From Epichloe hybrida (Eukaryota; Ascomycota; Sordariomycetes; Hypocreales; Clavicipitaceae): DNA of 64,000 nucleotides. Positions within the stretch are counted from its first letter, which is position 1. The number at the start of each line of letters is the position of its first letter. The DNA is taken from NCBI GenBank assembly GCA_019022495.1, contig JAFEKR010000002.1, forward strand, positions 620,001-684,000, read 5' to 3'. A program made the translations under genes and the position numbers. This document shows positions 34,353 to 45,400 of the stretch, one piece after another. The notes beneath the pieces were generated by a model. It was given only the letters and a program-made list of their open reading frames with translations. It was not told where the DNA came from and made no database searches.

Positions 34353-34814
34353 TCACCTCCCCGTCCCACCAACCCTCTTGCCCTTCCCGGCACTCCTATC
34401 CTCGAAGCCGCACAGCATGGCTGTAAATCGGAATCTTTGTCCAGCGATGCTCTGTCCAGTCAGCACGTTGAGGAAAAGGGTCAAGGTCCGTTGTCGCGAA
34501 TCGAGACATACATCGCCCGTGCTAAGGGCATACATGATCAACTGCTCGGGGCAGTCCAGCACGGAGAGCGCAAAGCCTCTTCGCTCGCGGTCCTCAAAGG
34601 GCTCGGCTTTGATCCTGGGGGCGCGCACGGGTCAGTAAAGGAACTATCTTTGAAGGACGAGGACGAGGGCGAGGACTCACCCCCTTCCTAGTATGACTCT
34701 CTCGTCCTCGTGCTCGTCCGAGCTCGCGCTCTCCTTGGCAGGGTTCTTCCCCCGTGCCTGACGGTCGCGCATCGAGGGCGTGAATTCCTGACGGGAGGGC
34801 GCGGACGTGGGCAT
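34353..34814 (-). CDS. Small three-exon protein of unknown function
   Basis: Exons 34681-34814, 34512-34614 and 34353-34451 join in phase into 111 residues; both introns are GT-AG, and intron 2 has a clear CTGAC branch point. After a charged, disordered N-terminus (MPTSAPSRQEFTPSMRDRQARGK) comes a compact region FEDRERRGFALSVLDCPEQLIMYALSTGD, joined to SIAGQRFRFTAMLCGFED. This pattern, a VLDSPExLxMYAL helix then SIxxxRxRFxxMLCGFE, resembles small conserved fungal proteins I have seen without assigned function; this is recollection, not a search. The ATG used is the first giving the full frame; an upstream exon is possible. Confidence 0.6.
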
Positions 34815-35247
34815 TGGAAGATGTTGATGTGGACGGAGTGGAAATGGATGGGCTCCGGAGGCACCCACCCACCCGGTGAGGTCGTACACAATGGATGATG
34901 AAGCTTCACTTATGCGGCATGCCAAATGACTAGTCAGACTGACTGACCAGCGTCCCCGCACCACAAGTCTTGACTGGCCACTCACAGCCGTAGCTCTGAC
35001 GCCAATTCGACAATTTGTCTGTCCCCAACAAAAAGTCCCATTCGCTTGCTCAACCGCCGCAACAACAAGTTACATGGTATCTATCTAATCATTGTTTACG
35101 CCCCGGTATGATACATTGGCTTGCCGTGCCATTGCGCCAAACAACTTGCACAAAGTGAAAGCCCTGCCTCCAACGTCACATTTCACATCCATGCACACCA
35201 CACGTACATTTCAAAATCAACAACCCCAGACCAAACGAAAAATGAAC

Positions 35248-35279
<32 letters not shown>

Positions 35280-35846
35280 CTCCTCTTCCTTCCAAGTAGA
35301 TGCCCGCTGCCACCACCGTTTTTTCCTTCCCCCTCGCGGGGAGCCAGAGAGAATACGCGTCTACTCCCGTCTTCCATGCCCGGTCATGCACAGAGCTCCT
35401 AGCCCGGCAGATGCCTTTCCTTCTTTGCTACACCATGCGCCTCCCCGTCGTGGAAAACCCAAAAAAAAAAAAAAAAAAAAAAAAAAGTAGTCATGTACAA
35501 ATGAAACATGGTTCGACCATGTCGGCCATGGCCCAGAGAGCTGTGAATATGGCGGACAACAGTCTCCGAGTAAACATTAACGCGTACTTGCCATGTTTCG
35601 TTTTCGAGATGCCATAGAACAGAGGGGAAAAGGCAGTTCCTTCGTCCACGTCCCAGCCTTGCTTTGCGTCTACTGTGTAATGCCGTCACCTGTCGTGGCC
35701 AATATCGATATATAATAAATAAAGTACACCGCCATTTTCGTATGTCGTGTGGGGGGGGAGGGAATAAAACCAAGTAAAACGGGGGGCCCAGAGCCTGCTG
35801 GATCGCGTCGACGCATGTTTTGATGTCAACTTGGAGGGAGCCTGGT
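34815..35846. other. Intergenic region with long poly-A runs
   Basis: Holds an A29 run (about 35248-35276) and an A26 run (35461-35486), both on the plus strand. No gene seen; short Lys-rich frames across the runs are artefacts. Confidence 0.6.
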
Positions 35847-38832
35847 CTATTTACTAAAATTGATTACAGCAAGCTACAGATAAAAGGTCAGCATCGCGGC
35901 TTCTTTACCAAGAGATTGATTCGCATCATCCCCGGGAGTGGGAGGGAAAAAAAAAGGAAGATAAACGAACTCTACTGTTGGAGCCATATGCCAACTTTTG
36001 CCCGCTTACATCCCAGCACAAACAGTGCTCGTCTTCTTCGTCAGACTCCGACGAGCCCTTGGGACTAAGCCAGCCGGGGTGCGGTGGCCGATTCCAGCTC
36101 GCCCTTGGCATGGAGTGGCTGTCAACCTTCCATATTAATACTTGCCTTGACGTGGCGCCAGCAATGAAGGCGCCGTCTGGAGTAAACGCAAGTCGTACAA
36201 TCGGAGAATCCATCGTGAGGAAGCACTTCGCCTTGCTCTCTGGCTTCCGTGCGTTCCATATCAGGATGGCGCAATCTTCGCCTCCCGTTGCAATCAGTCG
36301 CTCGTCATCAAGAGCCGGTTGAGTTGGCAACAAAGGCTGCCATGCCATGGTGGTGATGGCTCCTTGGTGGGCTGAGATGGATCGCCTTTGGCCCGATTCA
36401 TCCCAAAGCTGCGAGTCATTTTTTGTCAGTATACAAGGTGCAAGCGACATCTGTTTTTTTTTTTTTTTTTTTTTTTCCCCCTCTTTCACTCTCTCCATTC
36501 TCTCTTTCTTTGGGGGATGCTGCGGAAGCAGTGCGACGTACATCAAGAGTACCCTTGTCACTTGAGGTAGCGGCCAGTTTGGACCGCCAATCAAAGAGCA
36601 CCTGGGTAAAGCTGTCGTCCTCATTGGTTTCGAACCTTCGTACTTGAACAATATCCGTCTCGCTGCAGCGGAGGTACAGCAGCAAGTCACCTCCGGTCAG
36701 CAAGAAGTCGGCATCGTTGGTCCATGTGGCATCTAACGGAGTGGCGGCAATGTCGTGGCCGGGCAAGTGATGGGTGAAGGCGGTGCCAGTAGCGGACGAG
36801 TAGACAGTGACGACGGCACCACCCTTCTCGGGGGAAATGGCGAGCAGGGCCGTGTTGCTCGGATTCCAGCTCAGCTTAATGACGGGCGGCTCCGATACCT
36901 CCATGGTTTGCATGTGGACACCATCTGCCGACCAGACACTCACGGCGGCCAGCGACCCTGAATCGGTGGCGACGGCGATGGCAGTGCCATCCGATGTCCA
37001 CGACAAAGCCGTGACAGTCGTGGTGCGTGGTGCTTCCGGGTCGAGCAACGTATGGGCTCTGGGAGACACGTGATCGCGGCCAGGCTCAGGAGGGGCAGTG
37101 GGGCGAGAAATGGTCCAAACGCGGGCTAGCGCATCGGTTCCAGCAGCCGCCAATACCGACGGATCGCGGGGGTTCCACTCGCACTGCAGGAGCACTGGCG
37201 CATTCTCAGCGCTTGCTGGCGACGGCGATGGCGTGGCGGTTGCCTCCGGCATGCTGCCATGGCCGTCGTCGTCCATCAGCCGGATAAACGTCGTGTCGGG
37301 CGAAAGCTCTTTCACCTTGTCTACCTGCGTGCCCTGTTCGGGGCCGTCGGTGCGGATAATGGGTGGTGGTAGCTGCTCGCCCTCTAGCGGCGACGGGTAG
37401 GCATGGTTGTTGCTCAAGTCCTGGAGACTGTTGCTGCTGTCATCGAGGGAGCGAGGGTGCGTCGGGTGTTGATGGTCGTCATCAACATCCATGGGCGCGG
37501 GTACAAGGGCGGAGCTTGGTGCGGGCGTGTTGGTGGTGGCAGGATTTGATGTGATGTTGTTGTTGTTGTCGATGTTGCTCATGGACGATGAATTCATGGT
37601 CGTGGTTGTGGTGGTTTCGATGGTGGTGGTGGTGGTGACAGGCGAGGTGACAGATGTGATGGCATTTGTCGCCGGGGCCGCGGTTGCGGTCGTGGATGTG
37701 GTTGCGGGTGCGGTTGCGAATGCAGATAGAGACGAAGATGCAGATGCGCCTGCGTTTGTGTTTGGCTGATTTGGGTTCGTAGGTGCATCAGCATATCCAT
37801 TGCTGAGACGCGGTCGCTTTGATGGTGAGCCATTCGGCAGCTGCTGGTGCATGCGCTTTCGTGATGCTTCCGCATCGCCTGCTTCCGTGCCCGTCCCGCC
37901 TTCTAGTATTTCATCCAGCGACTTGAGTGGTCCAAAGATGCCGACCTGCAGCGCCTCCGCCTCAGCATTGGTGGCATCGCCAGGCAGCTGCCGTCATGGT
38001 TTCCCCAAGTTAGTCAAGATTTTGCCCTTTCAGCCTCCTTTGCCGACTTCAGCAGCAACATGTGGCTGAGAAGGAAGGCGCAAGATGAGGGGAGAAGAGA
38101 GATGCGAGAACAACAATCGACACACACCAAAAAAAAAAATTAAAAAAAAAAAAAAGAGGAAGAAGAAAAGACTAACAAGACGCACGACATACCTGCTTGA
38201 ATGCGAAATCACGTTCGAGGGCATAGTACAAGAGCCCTCTGTTGACGACCGAAATGAGTGCGCGGCCCTTGACATGAGGCGCGAAGGCAAAATCTCGGTG
38301 TGGCTCCCTGACGTGCCACTCCTTCTGGAACTTGGCGGCCGTTTCGCGATAGTCTGCGGGACATGGAAAAAATGAGTACAACTGGGCTAGCCTGACCTTG
38401 CAGTGAGAACGAAAGGTGAAACAGAAAGAGTGGTAAATCCTTGAGCGCTTGCATCGTCATGGCAGATAATAAGACGCACGAGGGGAGAAAAGGTTTGGTG
38501 CCACGTACTCCCTTCCAGTAGATACCTGCGCGACGGATTAGCAAAGCGTGTCCGGCAAACCACTGATGAGGAAGCGCCGGGGTAGCAGGCTCTCGACATG
38601 AAGGCAGCCAAGACCAAGGCACGCAAAAGAGTACAGCCAGGGCGCAAGAGAGAGGGAAGAAAAGGCCGGTTGGGTGATTGCGTCTTCATGTTTTGTTGAG
38701 ACCAGCAGCAGCGCGTGACAGAGCCGAGAGCGGACGAGAGGCGGTGGGCGGTGGGCTGTGGGCGGCGGAAGCTACGAACCTCCAAATCAAAAAGTTGACC
38801 CTATCCGAGTCGAGAAATTCCTTGACCACCAT
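35847..38832 (-). CDS. SIF2: LisH-WD40 corepressor subunit, TBL1/Sif2-like (Set3 complex)
   Basis: Nuclear WD40 protein of the TBL1/TBL1XR1/Sif2 family, partner of Snt1/NCoR and HDACs. Exons 38780-38832, 38509-38525, 38193-38353, 36542-37987, 35971-36408 and 35847-35873 give 713 residues with matching phases. The LisH motif is split over the first three exons: SDRVNFLIWR, then YLLEG from a 17-nt micro-exon, then NYRETAAKFQKEW; HVREPHRDFAFAPHVKG.ALISVVNRGLLYYALERD follows. After a long Thr/Asn/Ser/Pro linker, WD repeats begin near residue 345 (VLLQCEWNPRDPSVLAAAGTDALARVWTI) and run to HCLCWDVSGQKLAYGS. The last exon, LAVINFSK, rests on a GTTCGT donor, also used at exon 1. Reading through instead would end SSFFFPSHSRG, which looks non-native. 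Its Set3-complex partner SNT1 is in the same window. Confidence 0.88.
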
Positions 38833-41165
38833 GACTGCCAGGCCCGCGCCTCAGATGGCGGCTGGATTACGGGTGGCCTGGTGGTGATGGTGAGAGCAAG
38901 TCGTCGGCTGGAGAGTAGGCAGAGGTGGATGAGATAGCCGTCGTCCGTCGTCCGTCGTCGTCGTCGTCGTCGTTGAGGAGGTTGAGGAGCAGTCAGTCGC
39001 CTGGCCGGGAGCGGCACAAATGAAAGAGTGGACGGGGCGGCGATGAAGCAGAAAGTGAGAACCACAAGGTGAGGGAGTGAGTGAGTGAAGATTCAAGAGC
39101 GAGATGAAATCCACATCCACAGTTCCATCTTGCAGGGCCCCGGGGGAGCCACAGGGCCACCACCAGGGCCACCAGCCAACCAGGGCCAACCAGGGCCACG
39201 GCTCGAGGACGGAGAGGTACCGGCAGATACCAATTGGCAGCGCACGATACTTGTCCATCGTCCATGGTGGACGTGGGACGGGGGACGGGGCCGGGTACGT
39301 ACCTCCTCTCGCCGTCGACCACATCCGTCTGGACCTGCTCCTGTTCTTCCTTCCTTGTGCACCCGCACCCACCCGCACCCACCAGTGCCACCACTGACTG
39401 ACCAGCCAAATTCCAAATTCCTTCGGATCGCTGCCAGCCGCCATAATACTGCCGACCATGGCGCATCGAGCGTTTGATGCCAACCTCGCGATGTAGGCGT
39501 CCCTACGGAGTTGATGCCCTCGGCCTGTCTGTCGTCTCCTGTCATGCTGTCGGTTCGGTCCCGTCTACGGAGTACGGATTACCGAGTCTCTCTTCGCGCT
39601 GGCTCTTCTCATCCAAGCCAAGCCATCCAAGCCAAGCCATCCAAGCCTCCCTGACGTTTAAAACTCCTAGCCCTTCCTAGTTCCTACTGTAATCCGTATG
39701 TACAGTTGTACATATATTGTAGGCTCTCTCTGCCTCTTTAGGGTCCACCAGACCACCAGACCACCAGACCAGACCAGGCTAGCGAGGAGCGAGTGTCAGT
39801 CACCAGGCTCGGAGACGAACAGATCATTTAACCTCTAGCCTTTCCTGTCACTCCCGCTGGGGTGCGCCAAGGGTGTGTGTACATATGTATGTACTCTTTT
39901 ATGTGCATGTGGGCATGTGGGCATGAAATCAACATGGGTTTGATGGCCAGATGGCGGAACCGCGGGGGCGTGGAGTCGTGGGGGCGTCGGGGCGTGTTCA
40001 ACTGTTCCATCACTCATCAGCCAGCGTTCGAATCTGCGCTTTTGTTGACTTTGACCAACGGAGCGAGCAGAAGGAGAAAAAAAACAGGGCCACCCCAAGT
40101 CCAACACTCCGTCGACGTGACCAAAGCATTGTCTTGTCCGTCGACTTTGGCTGTCTCGGCATCTGGCCTGGCCCTTGCAGGACTCAAGTTGCTGCTCTGT
40201 GCTCTGCTCTGTCCCGCCCGTCAGCAGCACCGCTCCTCGATCGCTATGTAGTCATTTGACGATGGTGTCAATTCCAGCAAAAAAGGGGTAGTAGTGCGTG
40301 GTGCAGTACCGAGTAGTACCCGCATCTCGCCATCGTCGGCGTAGCACCCCTCCCATAATAAGCCTGCATATCTGCTCTTTGCGAATTCGACTGAATCCTT
40401 CCATCTTCTTCTGGCTGGCAGCGAGACCTCCGCCTGCAAACCCATTGGATTCCAGCTCGAGCAACAGTGTGATCAACAGTGTGATTAACAGTGTGTTGGG
40501 ACCTTCATGGATGTGCGACAAATCGGCGGAAGGGTGAAAGATTTTGTGGGTTCCTCCAGATGACGGTACATATGTACATGCCACATGCCACATGCCTCTG
40601 GTCCAAAACTTGAGACAGGCGAAACAAGCCCGTCGCCACTTCGGGAACAAGATTGTGGTTCCAGTTTTTCGCATCTTCCGGAACGGCCTAATATTATCTC
40701 CGTCGCGTCAGAGTCAGCAAAGCATCCTTGTTATTTTTAGGAAGACTACTTCCAGGATTTGAAAGGGACTGAGCCGTCAAGTTCGTCACGTTCGTCACTA
40801 TTCACCATTCACCATTCATCAGAGGTCTAGGGCGAGGGCGAGGACTTCTGAGAAACTCGGCGGACGGTCAGGCGTCGAATTGGATCTCGAACTGGATGAA
40901 TATTGGCCGAACGCGGGAAAGGTTGGACGGTGGACGATGCACCCCGTCTTGGACCACCAGTGAGTGGCTCGGCCTTTGCTGCAACGATGAGAGACATGGC
41001 TTCATGGGTCGCAGTCCAGGGTGGGATCTGAAAGGAAACACGGCGGGAAACCGAGAGACCCTGGGACGGGGATGGCGTGGCGCCAGATGCAGCAATCAGC
41101 CAGCAACTTACTAATCAATGTTAGCAGGTGTCAATCATCGGCCAACACCTTTTCATCCCTCGAAA

Positions 41166-41211
41166 TACTTGATTGAGGTGCATGCACGTCCGTACTTGAT
41201 TGAGGTGCATG
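41166..41211 (+). repeat. 19-bp direct repeat pair
   Basis: The 19-base sequence starting TACTTGATTGAGG occurs at 41166-41184 and again at 41193-41211, separated by 8 bases that share a CACGTCCG segment. Confidence 0.8.
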
Positions 41212-41713
41212 GACGAGAATCTGAGGCCGATGTCCTAGACCGCAAGCCATCCGCTGCAACAGAGGCTATAGTATCCTCCGCACGCAGAGACACCAAGCCA
41301 CAGCCACAGGGCCAGCTCAGTGGGGTCGCTCATTGACGACAATTTGGGGTGTGAGCTGGCTTAGTGATTATGTGTAATTGTAGCACGACATGAATTGAAT
41401 GGACCAGCATACTTATATGCATAGCTGTCGGCTTGATGAATCGTGAGGGTGTGGACGCGGATGTGGATGTGGATGTGGATGTGTGGCCGTGAAGCCTCCG
41501 GGTCCTGCGCCACAGCCACCAGCCCCAGGCCGCAGACGTCCCTGTTCAGCCACACCTCCCTCGACTTTGGGACAAGCTCTCGTGGCACGTGCTGCTGCTG
41601 GCCTTGACACTTGTTCGCGACCTCTTCAAGGGTCAAGGTCACAGAACCTCCAACGTCGACGATCCAGGCAGCCAACAGGGCCGAGGCTCACTTCTTCATC
41701 GTTCGGTACAGCT

Positions 41714-41804
41714 CCCGACTGTATATCCTGACTGCATATCCCGACTGCATATCCCGACTGCATATCCCGACTGCATATCCCGACTGTATATCCCGACTGT
41801 ATAT
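41714..41804 (+). repeat. 13-bp minisatellite CCCGACTGYATAT, seven copies
   Basis: Seven head-to-tail 13-bp units with single-base variants (GCATAT/GTATAT; one CCTG). It ends 48 bases before the ATG of the TMEM115-like gene, so it is in that gene's leader or core promoter. Confidence 0.92.
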
Positions 41805-41852
41805 CCCGACCACCACCCTCGTCCCATGAAGTTGTAGCAGCCGCCTCCCAGC

Positions 41853-43024
41853 ATGCCTTCCAGTATAAACATCCCCCCGGTCACCCGCGCGGTCCTAATA
41901 GGGCTCGTATTTCAGTCTTTTCTGAGCGCAGCAATTCGGTATCGCCAATGGACTGAACACTCTCAAATTGTCATTCCGTATTTGACGCTTGTGCCGCAGC
42001 TTTCGCTCGTATACCCCTGGACATTCTTGACATCAGCCTTGGTCGAATGCAACATCTTTACACTGGCGATCTCCGGGCTGACCCTGTACCATGGCGGGCG
42101 GTATCTCGAGCGGGCTTGGTCGTCGGCAGACTTTGCCAAGTTTCTGGTGTTGGCAGCATTGGTCCCTAACGTGTTGACGTTTCTCGTCATGATCTTCTTC
42201 TTCGCACTTACTCGGGATGAGAGCTGGACGTATGTGCTTGCGAATATTTCCCATACCAAACCACGCCTAACCGCAATTTGCGCTTGGGCGGAGCATATTT
42301 ACCCAAAAGCTTACAATCTTCTAGTCTTGCAAGTATATCCGGCGGTGTTTCGATCCAAGTCGCCTTCCTCGTCGCGTTCAGCCAGCTCATTCCGGCTCAC
42401 ACAGTCACTCTATTCCGCGGCGTCCTGTCCCTCCGAGTGCCCCGACTCCCGCTCTTGTTCATCGGCATGGTGACAGTATTGTCGCTGACGCCGCTCCTCT
42501 CTCGCGCTGCCGTCTGGCAAGCCACGTTTGGTTTCCTCTCCAGTTGGACCTACCTGCGATTCTACAAGACCATCTTCCCCGACTTGGACAGCTCGCAACC
42601 CGCGTCGCTCCGAGGCGACGCCAGCGAGACATTCGCTTTTGCCGAATTCTTCCCCGGGCCCGTGAAGCCTTTCGTCGCAGCGCTATCAAATCAGATATTC
42701 GATGTCCTCGTCGCCATGCGCCTCTGTACCCCCTTCTCCCACACAGACATGTCCTCTGCGCGCGGCGATCGCGCTCTGCAGCGAGGCACGCCTGGTTCCG
42801 CTCGCGCGGAAGCAGAGCGCAGGAGAGCCCTCGCCCTCAAGGCCCTTGACCAGAGATTGAATGCTGCTTCGGCCGGTGCGTCAAGCAAAGCACCCGCGCA
42901 GCCCGGCGGTCCGACTGTGCAGACCCAACCTCAGCCCAGTACCCATACCGCCATGGCCTCCAAGCCCGGCGACGTGCTAGGAGAAACCAAGTTAGAGCCA
43001 GATCACGACGATGGAAAAAACTAG
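41853..43024 (+). CDS. TMEM115-like rhomboid-fold Golgi membrane protein (DUF1751)
   Basis: Multispanning membrane protein of the DUF1751/TMEM115 family, implicated in Golgi-to-ER retrograde traffic in animals. Exons 41853-42229 and 42334-43024 give 355 residues; the intron has a GTATGT donor and TTGCAAG acceptor in phase 2. Membrane segments include AVLIGLVFQSFLSAAIRY, LTLVPQLSLVYPWTFLTSALV, FAKFLVLAALVPNVLTFLVMIFFFAL (given in parts), SIQVAFLVAFSQLIPAHTVTLF and PLLFIGMVTVLSLTPLL. VYPWTFLTSALVECN and FGFLSSWTYLRFYK are family signatures. The hydrophilic C-terminus (from about 270) is Ala/Arg/Gln-rich and presumably cytosolic. It lacks rhomboid catalytic Ser/His, as expected of this pseudoprotease group. 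Confidence 0.87.
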
Positions 43025-43503
43025 GGACCCTGGAGATCACTGTCTTCTGGCGGACAACGCACATGGCTTAGGAACCTCCGCGACGGATGTTCCCTATCAA
43101 ACTCCAATTGTAATGGGAATACCCCTTTCTTTGTACTTTCCACTGTTAATTTCTCCCCCCCCCTGAGAACGGGGTTGGGATGCAGTACTCCAACAGGCGC
43201 ACCGCGGGCATGAATTTTGTCCAACGACAGTAATGCATTGCAAGAATAGAGCGAGCCCCTTTACTATTTCATTCGTCCTTCATTTCTTCGTCATCACGAC
43301 CTGTTCCTACCATACCTAATTACTCCCAACACACCAAAACACCCATTATATTGTCGTACTGCCGTACGTGTCGTCAGCCCATAGCTCATCCATCCTTCTT
43401 GTTCCAAACCCCCCCCTTTTCCATCTCGACAATTCTCAGATATAGCCATCCACTCATGAACTCATCACTCATCACTCATCATTCATCATTCATCCCTCCA
43501 GGG
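43025..43503. other. Convergent intergenic region
   Basis: Between the 3' ends of the TMEM115-like gene and the small minus-strand membrane-protein candidate. It holds CATCACTCATCATTCATC-type short repeats near 43456-43495 and C runs near 43148 and 43409. No gene seen. Confidence 0.5.
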
Positions 43504-43833
43504 TCATGGTGCCCAACACCTCACCTCGAAACCTGCCACAGCTCCCAGACCTGTCAACAGACCAAGCGCCACGCCAACAGAGAATCCTGCCAGCGCCATC
43601 TGCAGAACCTAGGTCCGTTAGCACATTTCTCTCTCTCCCAGGGGTTGGTTCCCTACATTGATGTGCACCAGGACACGTACGCGTCGTACGCCCGGCCCAC
43701 GCCTGTCGGCTGCAATCCTCCCCCAAATGACCTGTCCTCGCGCCTCTCGCGCCTCTCGAGGGTTGAGTCCGTGGTTGTGGTGTCGGGGGTGGTTGACTGC
43801 TGGCATGGGGAAGAAAGCGTGAGGGCCTTCCAT
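43504..43833 (-). CDS. Candidate small single-span membrane protein
   Basis: Not recognised. Exons 43657-43833 and 43504-43599 give 90 residues. The intron 43600-43656 is a textbook fungal intron: GTAGGG donor, GCTAACG branch point and TTCTGCAG acceptor, preserving the frame. The N-terminal part is His/Arg-rich (MEGPHAFFPMPAVNHPRHHNHG then REAREARGQVIWGRIAADRRG). Exon 2 encodes a hydrophobic helix, MALAGFSVGVALGLLTGLGA, followed by VAGFEVRCWAP and stop. The ATG context (ACCATGG) is good. It is short and has no homologue I can name, so chance is possible, but the intron quality and the intact membrane helix argue for a real gene. A mitochondrial or ER tail-anchored role would fit the topology. 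Confidence 0.45.
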
Positions 43834-44525
43834 GGTGACTTGCTATGCGTTTCTTTTCTTCTTGGTGCAGATTTTGTGAAGATTTTTAGATTGGGGTTTT
43901 TGGCGTGGGATGGGGGATATATAGATAGACCTAGGGGAGTAGACTTTGGGGCTGCGTGCTGTGGCTTTTATTTTTATTTTATACTTTGATCGAATTTACA
44001 TATTAATTCTTGTGTTTAAGTTTAAATAGAGACTATTGAATTGCAAGTTTGTCCCACGAGGGAGTGCTTTAATATACTTTTGATCTCGCTTCAGGTTCGG
44101 CTTGATGTGGGTCGTTGATCAAGAAGCGTGTTTAGTACAGCGCGGGCTTTTTCTTGGGTACAGCGGGATGTATTTGTCTGGGAGATCGATACGTTTGTAT
44201 GCCAACAAAGCTTTTTGGTCCAGCCATGAGATCAAAACGCAGTTGAACGAAAAAAAAAAAATGGCACATCTCCACTTGCTCGTCATGAACGAGGGCAGCC
44301 CAATGTGATCCCGGGTAAGTGGGTTCGCGCAAGTAATCTGGAGTTTATATCACTAGGCACGACAAGGTTGGTTGTCTTGAGCTACAGCTCGGCCCGGCGG
44401 AATGATAAGCATCGGAGTGTGGTGGTGGCCCCGGGCAGTTTGAACTAGAAAATCGGCGCTTACTCCGTTTTTTGAGGCTCCATCCATAGCCGAAACACGT
44501 CCCGGATTCCTGTACATCGCACAAA

Positions 44526-44556
44526 GCAGACGAGACGAGACGAGACGAGACGAGAC
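44526..44556 (+). repeat. Pentamer array GAGAC
   Basis: Five to six tandem GAGAC units within the gene-poor region. Confidence 0.85.
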
Positions 44557-45039
44557 GGTGACCTACTATTAGACAAGACATGTTAGCTTGCTCCGCCAAG
44601 GCGGCAAGCAGCGCAGGGCTAGGGGGGCAGAGAGGGGGGGGGGGGGCTTGGGTCTTTCTGGATTTTCAGAGAGAAGAATTGCTGGCTGGCTGTATGAGTT
44701 GCGCACTTGTTGCCAGGACGCGGCGGTTCATCATGGCAAGTGGCCTCAGGCGCTCGAGGGCACCATTTCACACAACGCAGGCCAGACCCTAACAAAAAAA
44801 AAAAAAATCAAAGATCAACAATACGGATTAGTGTTCATGATGACATGAATCACGTGCGGGGTTTTCGTCGTACCGAGATCAAGAACTCCGTGAACAATTT
44901 ATGTACCGCGAGGTGGCTGTATTGCATGCATCGGACTGGTTGTGCTCAAGGGCAGGGAGGAAGTGGACCCAGCACTTTTTTCCCCCCTTCCACCAGTTCT
45001 TCCAGTGCGCCTTCTAAAACTTGTGGACTCCGTAATAAA

Positions 45040-45400
45040 TAGTAGGCGAGGAGCATCAAACACCCTACGTACTAGCTAAAGAACCTAACCAGACCCGTGC
45101 ATTATACATGCTCACCTGACCATACCTAAGACACCTAAGACCTAACCTGACTATGCTCATTGCTAAGTAAGCAAATAATGGTAGAATATATTATTGAAAT
45201 TCCAAGTAAAATAGAAAAGCAAGGTGAAGTTGTAATAACCGCTGGTATTCATAGTAGAATTAATACTATTTTATGAATTTTTTGCATCTTTCCAGCCATT
45301 TATGTATATTTATAGGGTATTATTTATTCTCTCTTTATGAACATGGAGGAGTACTAGTAGATAGCCACATAGGATGCTATCTTGTATTAGTTGTCCGCCC
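45040..45400. other. AT-rich island
   Basis: About 360 bases that are strikingly AT-rich and TpA-rich next to GC-balanced flanks, with stops in all frames. It could be a repeat inactivated by repeat-induced point mutation or simply relaxed spacer DNA. No terminal repeats or transposon motifs were visible. Confidence 0.55.

Larger units (their letters stand above)
38833..41852. other. 3-kb gene-free region with many short repeats
   Basis: No gene could be supported on either strand. Repeats: GTC trinucleotides near 38940-38975; AGGGCCACC-type units near 39130-39200; CCAAG/CCATCC units near 39612-39647; ACCAG-CACC units near 39748-39775; an 11-bp unit AACAGTGTGAT near 40461-40497; a 19-bp direct repeat at 41166-41184 and 41193-41211; GGATGT units near 41458-41482; and a 13-bp array ending just before the next gene. 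TACGGAGTACGGATTACCG occurs near 39565. Confidence 0.55.

Noticed and set aside
40000..40060. GTTCGAATC, resembling a tRNA B box
   Set aside because: Flanking bases cannot form a 5-bp T stem, and no A box or acceptor stem lies at the right distance.
41714..41804. CRISPR-like regularly repeated array
   Set aside because: Units are contiguous 13-mers without spacers, and the genome is eukaryotic; it is a minisatellite.
43351..43989. Plus-strand open frame of about 210 codons
   Set aside because: No ATG at its start, low complexity in the first half, and it overlaps the better-supported spliced minus-strand gene.
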